This document shows, in pieces, positions 1 through 6,520 of a stretch of 25,690 nucleotides of DNA. The stretch is from Anaerolineaceae bacterium UBA5311 (GTDB lineage: Bacteria > Chloroflexota > Anaerolineae > Anaerolineales > Anaerolineaceae): the NCBI GenBank assembly GCA_002411175.1, contig DHRN01000043.1:5407-31096 (forward strand). The letters run 5' to 3'. The translations under genes and the position numbers were made by a program. The notes beneath the pieces were generated by a model. It ran no database searches and was not told where the DNA came from. It worked only from the letters and a program-made list of their open reading frames with translations. The number at the start of each line of letters is the position of its first letter. Position 1 is the first letter of the stretch.

Positions 1-269
1 TCGGGCAATGTGCGTTTGATACCGGTTGCCATTGCAGGGGCACGACCGTGCGCGGCTTCAACGAAGTCAAAGTCAAAGTAGTTATAAGCAAACACCGAAC
101 AACCAACCGGAGCTACACCGATTGTATTCTTCAGTTCGTCCATCTCTTCCAAAACTTCAGCGATCAGGCGATGTGCCACACCGTGTGTACAACCCGGGCA
201 ATAGTGGGTGGTCGCGTCGGTGAACCCAAGCGGGCGATCGTAAATCAACTTAACATTTGTATCAACCAT
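1..269 (-). CDS. 2-oxoacid:ferredoxin oxidoreductase, beta (TPP-binding) subunit, N-terminal part
   Basis: Only the first 89 codons are inside the window; the gene continues past the left edge. The start is ATG at 269-267, one base after the alpha-subunit stop. The translation begins MVDTNVKLIYDRPLGFTD and carries HYCPGCTHG (about residues 21-29), the cysteine/histidine pattern at the front of the thiamine-diphosphate beta subunits of KOR/VOR/POR enzymes. It then has VGCS and GRAPAMATGIKR, also family hallmarks. The GDGD Mg/TPP motif would lie outside the window. With the alpha and delta subunits it should oxidatively decarboxylate a 2-oxoacid to acyl-CoA and reduce ferredoxin in the cytoplasm. 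A gamma subunit is expected further left but cannot be seen. Substrate class (branched-chain versus 2-oxoglutarate) is not decided by this fragment. Confidence 0.93.
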   Translation of the reverse strand, partial: MVDTNVKLIYDRPLGFTDATTHYCPGCTHGVAHRLIAEVLEEMDELKNTIGVAPVGCSVFAYNYFDFDFVEAAHGRAPAMATGIKRTLP

Positions 270-270
270 C

Positions 271-1398
271 TCACGCTCCTGTTCCAACTAATTCGCGCAT
301 CTTCGCCAGCCAGGCAGCACGCGCATCCCGGTTGACATCGTGATCGCCGGTAATCATCTCTTCGATGGCGGCGTCGATCTCATCCGGATAGGGCACCATA
401 CCGCCCATGCGACCATAAAAGTGTACTGGTGTGCGCCTGGAGACAATTGCCGAAACGTCATCCAGCATCTGACCGTTATTCATTTCGATTACCAGGATTC
501 CCTTCTTGCCAGGCACGAGGCTGTCGAGTTCTTCCACCGGGAATGGTGAAACAGTGATTGGGCGCAGCAGTCCAACTTTGATTCCCTTTTCGCGGGCAGC
601 TCTGACCGATGTCAGCGCGATCCTGCCGGCAGTGCCGAAACCGACAACCACATATTCCGCATCGTCGAGGTAATATCCCTTGTAGCGCACTTCGTTCTTC
701 TCAATTTCTTGCCAGCGGGTCATCATTTTTACGTTGAAAACTTCCTGTACCGGTGGGCTGATGTTAATCGAAGTAAGCACTGCTCGTTCGCCATCGGGAT
801 GTTCAGCGCCAACTGCCCACGATGGGGCTTTGGTGCGAACAGGCGCGAATTCGGGTAGTTCGACCGGTTCCATCATCTGCCCAAGGTAACCATCCATCAG
901 TAAGCAGACAACCATGCGGTATTTCTCTGCCAGGTCAAACGCCAGCCCGGTCAGGTCTACAGCTTCCTGGACCGAAGCGGGTGCGAGCACGATCAGATGA
1001 TATTCACCATGTCCACCGCCGTGGACCATTTGGGTGTAGTCGGCTTGGGAGGGGGCGATATTGCCCAGACCCGGACCACCACGAACCACGTTTACGATCA
1101 CAGCTGGCAGCTCAGTGCCGGCAATGTATGAAAGTCCTTCCTGCATCAGGCTGACGCCAGGGCTCGAGCTTGAGGTCATAGTCCGCAGACCTGTGCAGGC
1201 AGCGCCATAAACCATGTTGATCGCTCCGAGTTCGCTCTCAGCCTGGACAAAAGCTCTGCCGAGCTCCGGCATACGAGCAGAAAGATGTTCCAGCAGTTCA
1301 GTTTGCGGAGTGATGGGGTATCCGAAGTAGGAAACCAGCCCGACCCGCAGCGCGGTTTCAGCTACGGCGACATTTCCTTTAATCAGTTCGAGTGCCAT
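271..1398 (-). CDS. vorB: 2-oxoacid:ferredoxin oxidoreductase, alpha subunit (VorB-like)
   Basis: A 375-residue protein of normal length for the separate alpha subunit of four-subunit oxidoreductases. Recognisable blocks in order are YPITPQTELLEHL (about 27-39), QAESELGAINMVYGAA (about 52-67), the TSSSSPGVSLMQEG loop, RGGPGLGNIAPSQADY, and GGGHGEYHLIVLAPASVQEA. These match proteins annotated as 3-methyl-2-oxobutanoate dehydrogenase VorB, and the closely related KorA. The enzyme uses CoA and ferredoxin to convert 2-oxoacids to acyl-CoA plus CO2, or the reverse. The start ATG shares one base with the stop of the delta subunit (TAATG), and its own stop lies one base before the beta-subunit ATG, so the three genes are translationally coupled. 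Substrate specificity is inferred from similarity only; 2-oxoglutarate is the main alternative. Confidence 0.9.
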   Translation of the reverse strand: MALELIKGNVAVAETALRVGLVSYFGYPITPQTELLEHLSARMPELGRAFVQAESELGAINMVYGAACTGLRTMTSSSSPGVSLMQEGLSYIAGTELPAVIVNVVRGGPGLGNIAPSQADYTQMVHGGGHGEYHLIVLAPASVQEAVDLTGLAFDLAEKYRMVVCLLMDGYLGQMMEPVELPEFAPVRTKAPSWAVGAEHPDGERAVLTSINISPPVQEVFNVKMMTRWQEIEKNEVRYKGYYLDDAEYVVVGFGTAGRIALTSVRAAREKGIKVGLLRPITVSPFPVEELDSLVPGKKGILVIEMNNGQMLDDVSAIVSRRTPVHFYGRMGGMVPYPDEIDAAIEEMITGDHDVNRDARAAWLAKMRELVGTGA

Positions 1399-1646
1399 TA
1401 TTCACCATCTCCTTCTTTTACCGGTGGAGTGCCTTGATAAACCGTGATGGCTGCATCCGGGCAAACCACGGCGCAAATTCCACAGGCGATGCATTTCTCA
1501 GGATGCAGCATATAAGCGGGGTGATACCCCTTGGGGCTCAGCCGGGACATATCCAGCGCCAGAACGTGCGTGGGGCAGTCTGTAACGCAGATTTCACAGG
1601 CTTTGCAATACAAGTCGTTTATTTCTACCCATCCCTTAGCGGGCAT
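1398..1646 (-). CDS. 2-oxoacid:ferredoxin oxidoreductase, delta subunit (2x[4Fe-4S] ferredoxin)
   Basis: An 82-residue ferredoxin-like protein with two complete four-cysteine cluster motifs: CKACEICVTDCP (about residues 15-26) and CIACGICAVVCPD (about 52-64). These are the two [4Fe-4S] clusters that carry electrons from the TPP active site to free ferredoxin in VOR/KOR/POR complexes. It is the first gene of the operon in the order delta, alpha, beta. The start ATG at 1646-1644 follows a strong Shine-Dalgarno AAGGAGG (1659-1653, minus strand) at 6 bases. A short acidic tail (KEGDGE) ends the protein. The clean spacing of both motifs makes the call secure; naming it VorD or KorD depends on the substrate, which is unknown. 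Confidence 0.93.
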   Translation of the reverse strand: MPAKGWVEINDLYCKACEICVTDCPTHVLALDMSRLSPKGYHPAYMLHPEKCIACGICAVVCPDAAITVYQGTPPVKEGDGE

Positions 1647-1710
1647 GTAGTGCCTCCTTGATGTTGTTTTTTCCTGCCGATTGGGTGAGTCTGACAGGAT
1701 GTCTGACCAT

Positions 1711-1739
1711 AGTATAACGCAAAAGGAGCTTTGCTTCAG
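1711..1739 (-). promoter_or_regulatory. Candidate sigma70-type promoter of the oxidoreductase operon
   Basis: Reading the minus strand, a -10-like TATACT (1716-1711; 5/6 to consensus) is preceded at 17 bases by CTGAAG (1739-1734; 3/6 to TTGACA). The predicted transcript start lies about 45 bases upstream of the AAGGAGG ribosome binding site. The roughly 200-base gap to the acyltransferase stop at 1844 is the only intergenic space upstream of the operon. The -35 is weak, so this is a suggestion. Confidence 0.3.
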
Positions 1740-1843
1740 ATTTTTGAATTTGGGGAATGGATTCCCAGCCAGATCCCATCATTGGTTAATGGGCAAGCCG
1801 GGAATGCTGGTTCACTGGCAAAATGAGCTTGCTTGTTTGCTGA

Positions 1844-2743
1844 TCAAAGCCCAAACAGACCTTGGCTGGGGTAGGTTTGTTCAAGCAAGTTCAACATCTC
1901 TTGCTTAACCGCGAGGTTTAGCTTTCGAGGGTCCAGGGAAGGGTCAAGTTCATGGGGAAATTTCGCCTGTCCGATATCAATGTGCAGCGGTCTCTGCCAA
2001 TGTGGTTTTTTCGATAGACGCTGCATGACAAACTGGGCTGTTATCGCAAATTGCTGCCTTCGTTTGGGGGTTGGTCCTAATTTCGCAAACCACGAATTCC
2101 AGGCTCGCTCAGTCACAATTCCACTCACCAATACCGGCAAAAGCTGTGTTTCGGGAACTTTATTGAGGAAAACACCGATGCTGTCAGACCAGTTTTGCAC
2201 CGATTCTGCCGCGCCAGCCATCACAGCAGGATCTGGTTCCAGCAACCCTTTTGGAAAGATAATCACCGCGTTTTTGTCATTGAGCGCCTGGATGATCTCA
2301 CGGATGGCTTCCAACTTAAAGGTTGAACCGGGTACGAGGGTAAGCATATGCCTGTTGATGTTGCCCAAAACTCTCATGAATCCTTTCTGCTGGGCAACGA
2401 TTTTGACATCCTCTCGTTTTATACAGGCAATCACCCCGAGGATATCAATCAAACCCGGGTGATTTGCGACAACCAGCAATGGTCCGGTTTCGGGGACTGC
2501 TTCCTGGTTTGTGACCACAAGCCCTTCAGAAAAAGCGTAAGTAGCCCGAATAGCGGTTTCGTTAAGTGAGGCTTCCTCCAGCTGTTCGTCAATTCGCGCG
2601 AGTATCTCTGCCAACCAACCCGCGGGACCTGTGCCAAATCGGTCGATCAGCCAACTGATGATATTGCGGCTGCCTAAATTTGCCGAAGTTTTGATGTCTT
2701 CCAGCACGATTCTTCTCAGGCTTTGTTTTTTACTCAGATTCAT
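1844..2743 (-). CDS. PlsC-like phospholipid/glycerolipid acyltransferase family protein
   Basis: A 299-residue protein with the acyltransferase core. NHPGLID at 94-100 supplies the catalytic H-x4-D motif (H95, D100). IIFPKGLLEP at about 161-170 corresponds to the substrate-binding FPEG block. LLPVLVSGIV at about 201-210 fits the fourth conserved block. A short helical, basic N-terminus (MNLSKKQSLRR) precedes it, and no clear transmembrane helix is visible, so it may be peripheral to the membrane. Such enzymes transfer acyl chains onto glycerol-3-phosphate, lysophosphatidate or other lipid acceptors; the exact acceptor cannot be read from sequence. The gene stands alone: 197 bases separate its stop from the next start, and the upstream side is repeat DNA. 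No convincing Shine-Dalgarno precedes the ATG. Confidence 0.82.
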   Translation of the reverse strand: MNLSKKQSLRRIVLEDIKTSANLGSRNIISWLIDRFGTGPAGWLAEILARIDEQLEEASLNETAIRATYAFSEGLVVTNQEAVPETGPLLVVANHPGLIDILGVIACIKREDVKIVAQQKGFMRVLGNINRHMLTLVPGSTFKLEAIREIIQALNDKNAVIIFPKGLLEPDPAVMAGAAESVQNWSDSIGVFLNKVPETQLLPVLVSGIVTERAWNSWFAKLGPTPKRRQQFAITAQFVMQRLSKKPHWQRPLHIDIGQAKFPHELDPSLDPRKLNLAVKQEMLNLLEQTYPSQGLFGL

Positions 2744-2800
2744 TTGACTTTATTCTAAGCTGACAATAGCTTATATTGTTATTTTTGTACGTGATAAAAG

Positions 2801-2885
2801 GCAATTCTCAATATGGAATAATCTGTTTATTGTCTGTGGGTGCAGGGGACGGCGTGGCAGCCGTTCCGCGAGTAGCCGTAGGACG
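2801..2885 (+). repeat. Dispersed repeat module, copy 1 (leader module)
   Basis: The first 24 bases, from GCAATTCTCA to GGAATAATCT, are identical to 25532-25555 at the other end of the window. The match continues imperfectly through a TTTATT run, an AGGGGAC block, a short hairpin (ACGGC/GCCGT here) and CCGCGAGTAGCCGTAGG. In copy 2 the next bases are the hypervariable hairpin element E3. Here they are GACGT-A-ACGTC, a small perfect palindrome directly after GTAG. No coding potential is evident. Confidence 0.8.
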
Positions 2886-2935
2886 TAACGTCAGTACCAA
2901 CGAAGTAGGCAAGGTTCTTGTTGGGAAAGGTTCAG

Positions 2936-2974
2936 ATTCTTACGAAGTACACTATGTGTCACTTCGTTCAGAAT
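2936..2974. repeat. Long imperfect hairpin in the repeat region
   Basis: The arms ATTCT-t-ACGAAGT-ACAC (2936-2952) and GTGT-c-ACTTCGT-tc-AGAAT (2956-2974) pair around a three-base loop, giving 16 base pairs with small bulges. The ACTTCGTTCAGAATGAC text resembles dispersed repeats found in many environmental bacterial genomes, but that comparison is from memory. No T-run follows on either strand, so it is not an intrinsic terminator. Confidence 0.6.
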
Positions 2975-3032
2975 GACAAAACCCAGTCCATATTCCCTGT
3001 TCCCTGTTTCCTATTCCCTTTTCGCGGTTGCC

Positions 3033-3069
3033 AAGCCGTCCCGTGAGTAGCCGTAGGGTAAGACGGCTT
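3033..3069 (+). repeat. Partial repeat module with 8-bp inverted arms
   Basis: AAGCCGTC (3033-3040) and GACGGCTT (3062-3069) form an 8-bp stem. The loop holds CCGTGAGTAGCCGTAGGG, nearly the same text as the end of the leader modules at 2801 and 25532. It lies directly against the tandem array and probably marks its left edge. Confidence 0.6.
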
Positions 3070-3350
3070 CGCCGGTACATGGACAAGCCGCGTTCTCTAC
3101 GAAAAGATGGCTTTGCCGGTACAAACGTCTCGCCCTACGAAAAGATGGCTTTGCCGGTACAAACGTCTCGCCCTACGAATGATGGCTTCGCCGGAACGGG
3201 ACAGGCTGCGTTCCCTACGAATGATGGCTTCGCCGGAACGGGACAAGCCGCGTTCCCTACGAAAAGATGGCTTTGCCGGAACGGGACAAGCCGCGTTCCC
3301 TACCAAAAGATGGCTTCGCCGGAACAAGCCCGAGCCGCCTTGAGTAGGGC
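3061..3350 (-). repeat. Imperfect tandem array of 38- and 42/43-base REP-like units
   Basis: Five well-matched units run from 3098 to 3300: two of 38 bases (3098-3135, 3136-3173), two of 42 (3174-3215, 3216-3257) and one of 43 (3258-3300). Decayed copies flank them on both sides. Each unit contains ATGGCTTTGCCGG or ATGATGGCTTCGCCGG. Read on the minus strand, every unit begins GTAG. In the longer units this is followed by GGAACG, about 10 variable bases, and CGTTCC, a hairpin with a constant stem. In the shorter units GTAG is followed by GGCGAGA, the same head as elements E1 and E3. Two further 42-base units lie at 23985-24068 in the opposite orientation. The reading frames across the array are by-products of the repeat. 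Confidence 0.9.
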
Positions 3351-3580
3351 AAGCTTTCGAAATGGGCCAATCACCTGTTTTCTCATTTTAGTGTCCAGAA
3401 AAACACGCTCTTACAAGTTGAAATCAGGCTAATGTTGGAATATGAGAAACCCAGGTACGAGCAGGACCGATCACCCATAAACCATCAACTGGCTGACGAA
3501 CCACCAGGGAGCTTGTTTTTCGGTTCCGTTTGCCGCCGTCTCTAACGATCAATTTTGATTGGGTTTCTCTGGCAAGGGTC
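3351..3580. other. Intergenic stretch without recognised gene
   Basis: No coding region or structured RNA is recognised between the tandem array and the promoter of the M23-like gene. The only internal symmetry noted is a 10-base inverted repeat, GAGAAACCCA at 3444-3453 and TGGGTTTCTC at 3560-3569, whose 106-base separation makes chance plausible. Confidence 0.4.
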
Positions 3581-3609
3581 TTGCAACTACATACATGACA
3601 CTATTTAAT
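3581..3609 (+). promoter_or_regulatory. Candidate promoter of the M23-like peptidase gene
   Basis: TTGCAA (3581-3586; 4/6 to TTGACA) and TTTAAT (3604-3609; 5/6 to TATAAT) are separated by exactly 17 bases. The start would fall near 3616, giving a leader of about 10 bases before the ATG at 3626. No good Shine-Dalgarno is visible. Confidence 0.4.
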
Positions 3610-3625
3610 TTACTGAGCGCCAACC

Positions 3626-4762
3626 ATGAAAAACCAAACCTACACATCCAGAGAAGAGCCGCCACGGCGAAAAAGCCAGTCAATGAAAATCTGGCTTCCC
3701 GCGCTATTGTTGTTGATTCTTGCTATCTTCTTAATCTTTTCAGAAAATAAGACGACTTCATCTAAAAGCGCTGCAATGCCCACAGCAGAACCCGGAACTC
3801 AAGATGCATTTGAACTGCTGCTCTACTCTCAATTGCCCGAACTGATCCAAGAAGCTGGTCAAACCAACTGGTCGTTGGACGAAGTGCAGTTCAACGACGA
3901 CAACACCCAGGCATTGCTCTGGATGGCAGAAAGTGAAGAAAGTGGCTCCGATGTACTTGCCAGGGAACCCCAGATAGTACTGGCGCTGTGGGATTTTGAC
4001 GATGGAAATTGGCATTTACACCTTGTGGAGGATGAGGATTTTAGCGTGGTTTTCCTAAACAGCGATTTCAAAGACCTCGAGATGGCTTCCCGTTTCTTCC
4101 CAAATGCCGACCCCAAGGCAAGCCCTGGGGTGGTTTATGGGGGTTATAAACTGCCCTGGAAAGCCGGTTTGGAAAAACGTATCACCTGGTCAGTTGCACA
4201 CAGCTCGTGTAAACCGAAATATTATTGTACTTATGCTTTTGATTTTGCTGATGGGACCATGTTCGAAATTGTGGCGGCAAAATCAGGTTATGTCTATCAT
4301 TGGCGCGACACCTGCTGGAATGGTGATTCGAACTGCACCAACAGCATCACCCTCGAAGACCGCAGTACTACCCCCTGGACCTACCAAATCTACCTGCACC
4401 TGGCAAATAACAGCATTCCATCAGCATTAAAGCAAGAGGGCACCTTCGTGCCCCAGGGCACAAAAATTGGTAATGCTGATGATACCGGTATAAGCACCGG
4501 ACATCACCTGCATTTCATGGTAATTGAAGAATCGACCCTGGATAGCTGCAAAAATTATTGCTTTGGCAGGTCTGTGGATATCACATTCAGAGATGTGACC
4601 ATCAACTGGCATGCCGGCACCCAGGGCGGTCGTCCCCGCCTTGAATCGGAAGCCAGTTGGTATGGTGGTCAGGGTCAGAGATATTATGTGAGCGGAAACG
4701 GCAAACTTGAGCTGCCTTATGAAATAATTCTCTTCCCCGTTTTCAAGGAATCGACAAAGTAA
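3626..4762 (+). CDS. Membrane-anchored M23-like (peptidoglycan) metallopeptidase family protein
   Basis: A 378-residue protein with a basic N-terminus and one hydrophobic segment (about 22-38) that anchors it or acts as an uncleaved signal. A unique region of roughly 130 residues follows, then an M23/LytM-like domain (about 180-300). The domain shows AFDFADG (D206), YLHLA (H258), PQGTKIGNADDTG and TGHHLHF (H294, H296). In lysostaphin-type enzymes Zn is held by H and D of an HxxxD motif plus the second H of HxH. Here the residue four before D206 is T202, not H; the nearest candidate is H192. The usual compact motif is therefore missing or expanded. Three cysteine pairs (C195/C201, C230/C237, C308/C312) suggest a disulfide-bonded extracytoplasmic fold. 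It may cleave peptidoglycan or be a non-catalytic binder. The LuxR-kelch gene follows 61 bases downstream on the same strand. Confidence 0.78.
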   Translation: MKNQTYTSREEPPRRKSQSMKIWLPALLLLILAIFLIFSENKTTSSKSAAMPTAEPGTQDAFELLLYSQLPELIQEAGQTNWSLDEVQFNDDNTQALLWMAESEESGSDVLAREPQIVLALWDFDDGNWHLHLVEDEDFSVVFLNSDFKDLEMASRFFPNADPKASPGVVYGGYKLPWKAGLEKRITWSVAHSSCKPKYYCTYAFDFADGTMFEIVAAKSGYVYHWRDTCWNGDSNCTNSITLEDRSTTPWTYQIYLHLANNSIPSALKQEGTFVPQGTKIGNADDTGISTGHHLHFMVIEESTLDSCKNYCFGRSVDITFRDVTINWHAGTQGGRPRLESEASWYGGQGQRYYVSGNGKLELPYEIILFPVFKESTK

Positions 4763-4823
4763 ACCGTGGAATTGCCTTATAATCCCTTATCACAACCCTT
4801 TATAATTAGGGGTGGGATATTGT

Positions 4824-6140
4824 ATGACTGAAAACACACCATTGACCTCGCGAGAGACGGAGATTCTTGCCCTGATCGCCGAAGGAAAGACAAATAAAGA
4901 AATCGCCGCCGATCTATTTATCAGTGTGAACACCGTCAAGGTTCACGTTTCCAACGTTTTCCAAAAAATTGGAGTTTCTTCCCGAACCGAGGCTACACTC
5001 TATGCGATTGAGAACGGAATTGTCCAATCTCCGGCAACGCTCACGCCTAATCAGAATAGTCCGACCATCGATTTTCCAGGGAGAACGCCTGAAGAAACTA
5101 TTGTTGAAAAATCCGGCTGGTTGATGAAAAACTGGTGGATCATTCTGGGGGTTTTGGTTCTCATCTTTGCTATTACCCAGATAACCCAACCCTCGTTATC
5201 AATTTTGAGATCAACACCAACTCCAAACGCTTTCGTCGAAGCTCTGAACCAGAATCGGATGGAAGCCATACAACCCATGGCTCGATCCCGGATCGGTTTC
5301 GCTTCTGTAATCAACGAGGGTGAAATTTACATCATTGGGGGTAGATCTGATACAAGTACGCTAGGTTTGACAGAGAGGTATCTGATCGATTCTGACTCAT
5401 GGGAATCGCTGCCCGAAAAACCAACTGCTGTGTCCGATGTCAATGCGGTTTACCTGCGGGGGTCTATTTATGTTCCCGGCGGCTTACTGGGTGACGGTTC
5501 TGTTACAGATGCCATGGAAGTGTTTATTATTAATGAAAACACGTGGGAAGTTCGAGCCTCTGTCCCTGAAAAAATCAGCAATTACGCCCTGGCGACATTC
5601 GAGGGGCAAATGTTCCTTTTCGGAGGCTGGAACGGCGCGGATGTGACAGATAAAGTTTTCCGATATGACCCATCCTTGGACGAGTGGTTCCCCTGTGCAT
5701 CGATGCCTACGGCAAGAATGAATGCCAGCGCAGCTGTATTAGGAGGCAAGATTCTTGTTATTGGTGGTAGTGCTTCAGAAGATGAGCTTGCACGGAACGA
5801 GGGTTACCAAGCCAGTTTTGGCGTGGATGATGGCAGTGAATGGGAAAAGAACGATGACCTCCCGTTTGAATGCGGTTTTTGCAGCAGCAACAGCCTATCT
5901 GACCAGATGTTCGTAATCACAAATGAGAAAATCTGGCAATTTTCGCAAGGAACCCAGAAATGGTCGGAGATTCTGCTCAGTAAAACTCAACTGTTGCCCG
6001 CGCAAGTTCAGAGCGTAGTCAGTCCGGATGGATCACTTTATTTATTCGGAGGTGTCACTACAGAGGATGCCCTGGCTAACCTGGCGGTGAAGTACCGTGT
6101 GTTGTATACGATTTCTATTCCAAATGTAATCAATGAGTAA
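4824..6140 (+). CDS. Membrane-anchored LuxR-type HTH regulator with C-terminal kelch repeats
   Basis: A 438-residue protein with three parts. Residues 5-65 are a GerE/LuxR helix-turn-helix (LTSRETEILALIAEGKTNKE, then NTVKVHVSNVFQKIGVSSRTEA), among the most conserved DNA-binding domains. Residues 104-122 form one transmembrane helix (NWWIILGVLVLIFAI). Residues 150-438 are kelch-type beta-propeller blades with repeated GG plus aromatic motifs (YIIGGRSD, FLFGGWNG, ILVIGGSAS, LYLFGGVTT). The inferred topology is HTH inside and propeller outside, so it could work as a one-component transmembrane sensor, analogous in layout to ToxR but with a LuxR domain. No receiver or kinase domain is present. 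ATG 4824 is preferred over an in-frame GTG at 4812 because AGGGGTGGG (4808-4816) then sits at ribosome-binding distance. Two TATAAT boxes (4778, 4801) lie upstream without a good -35. Confidence 0.85.
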   Translation: MTENTPLTSRETEILALIAEGKTNKEIAADLFISVNTVKVHVSNVFQKIGVSSRTEATLYAIENGIVQSPATLTPNQNSPTIDFPGRTPEETIVEKSGWLMKNWWIILGVLVLIFAITQITQPSLSILRSTPTPNAFVEALNQNRMEAIQPMARSRIGFASVINEGEIYIIGGRSDTSTLGLTERYLIDSDSWESLPEKPTAVSDVNAVYLRGSIYVPGGLLGDGSVTDAMEVFIINENTWEVRASVPEKISNYALATFEGQMFLFGGWNGADVTDKVFRYDPSLDEWFPCASMPTARMNASAAVLGGKILVIGGSASEDELARNEGYQASFGVDDGSEWEKNDDLPFECGFCSSNSLSDQMFVITNEKIWQFSQGTQKWSEILLSKTQLLPAQVQSVVSPDGSLYLFGGVTTEDALANLAVKYRVLYTISIPNVINE

Positions 6141-6473
6141 GCTTATTCACCAAGGTGGTTTCACTTATTCCGATACGCTTACATAAATCCTTCCATTCCT
6201 TCCAAGATCCTTGCGGAGGTAACCAAGGCATTAAGAGATGCCAGCGTATCCTTATTCGTGGGTGAAACCATCTATTAGACAAGATTGCCCACACATATTG
6301 GGAGACAACTTGCCCCGATCGCGCTGCGTATGGAGCTGCTCCCAGTCGCCCCGGAACCTTGCGGGGTTGTTGAACAAGATGGATATAAAAGACAAGGACA
6401 AATTGCCACGACCATCCAAATTGCATTTTAATGTCGAATGAAAGTTGGGCGGAAATACTGTCACTGAAGAAAT
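6141..6473. other. Intergenic stretch without recognised gene
   Basis: About 330 bases between the kelch gene and the terminator of the next gene. A small hairpin CCCCG/CGGGG lies at 6349-6366. A 124-codon reading frame crosses the stretch on the minus strand, but it overlaps both the kelch 3' end and the terminator, resembles no family I know, and is not called. No tRNA, riboswitch or inverted terminal repeat was recognised. Confidence 0.5.
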
Positions 6474-6502
6474 AAAAAAAGAGGAGACCTAACGGCCTCC
6501 TC
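6474..6502 (-). terminator. Intrinsic terminator of the secreted beta-repeat protein
   Basis: On the minus strand GAGGAG-GCC, loop GTTA, then GGT-CTCCTC form a 9-bp stem with one G-U pair, directly followed by seven T residues (6480-6474). It lies 18 bases beyond the stop at 6521. This is a textbook Rho-independent terminator and suggests a discrete, probably well-expressed transcript. On the plus strand no U-tract follows the hairpin. Confidence 0.92.
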
Positions 6503-6520
6503 AATTACTAGTGAATCAGA

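Noticed and set aside
1753..1766. GGGAAT-GG-ATTCCC palindrome as a terminator after the acyltransferase gene
   Set aside because: The loop is too small and no T-run follows on the minus strand.
3098..3300. The regular array as a possible CRISPR
   Set aside because: The units abut each other and the whole unit repeats; there are no unique spacers of constant length, and no cas gene is in the window.
3028..3432. Reading frames of 76-134 codons across the tandem array on both strands
   Set aside because: They exist because the 42-base units are a multiple of three and few stops fall in the repeat. The peptides are low-complexity repeats such as DGFAGTGQAAFPTN, without start context or family resemblance.
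3444..3569. 10-bp inverted repeat GAGAAACCCA/TGGGTTTCTC as ends of a small mobile element
   Set aside because: With a 106-base spacer, several such 10-bp pairs are expected by chance in 25 kb. No target duplication or second copy was seen.
6130..6504. 124-codon frame on the minus strand in the 6141-6520 gap
   Set aside because: It overlaps the kelch gene's 3' end and the terminator of the neighbouring gene, has no ribosome site, and matches nothing recognisable; a decayed gene cannot be excluded.
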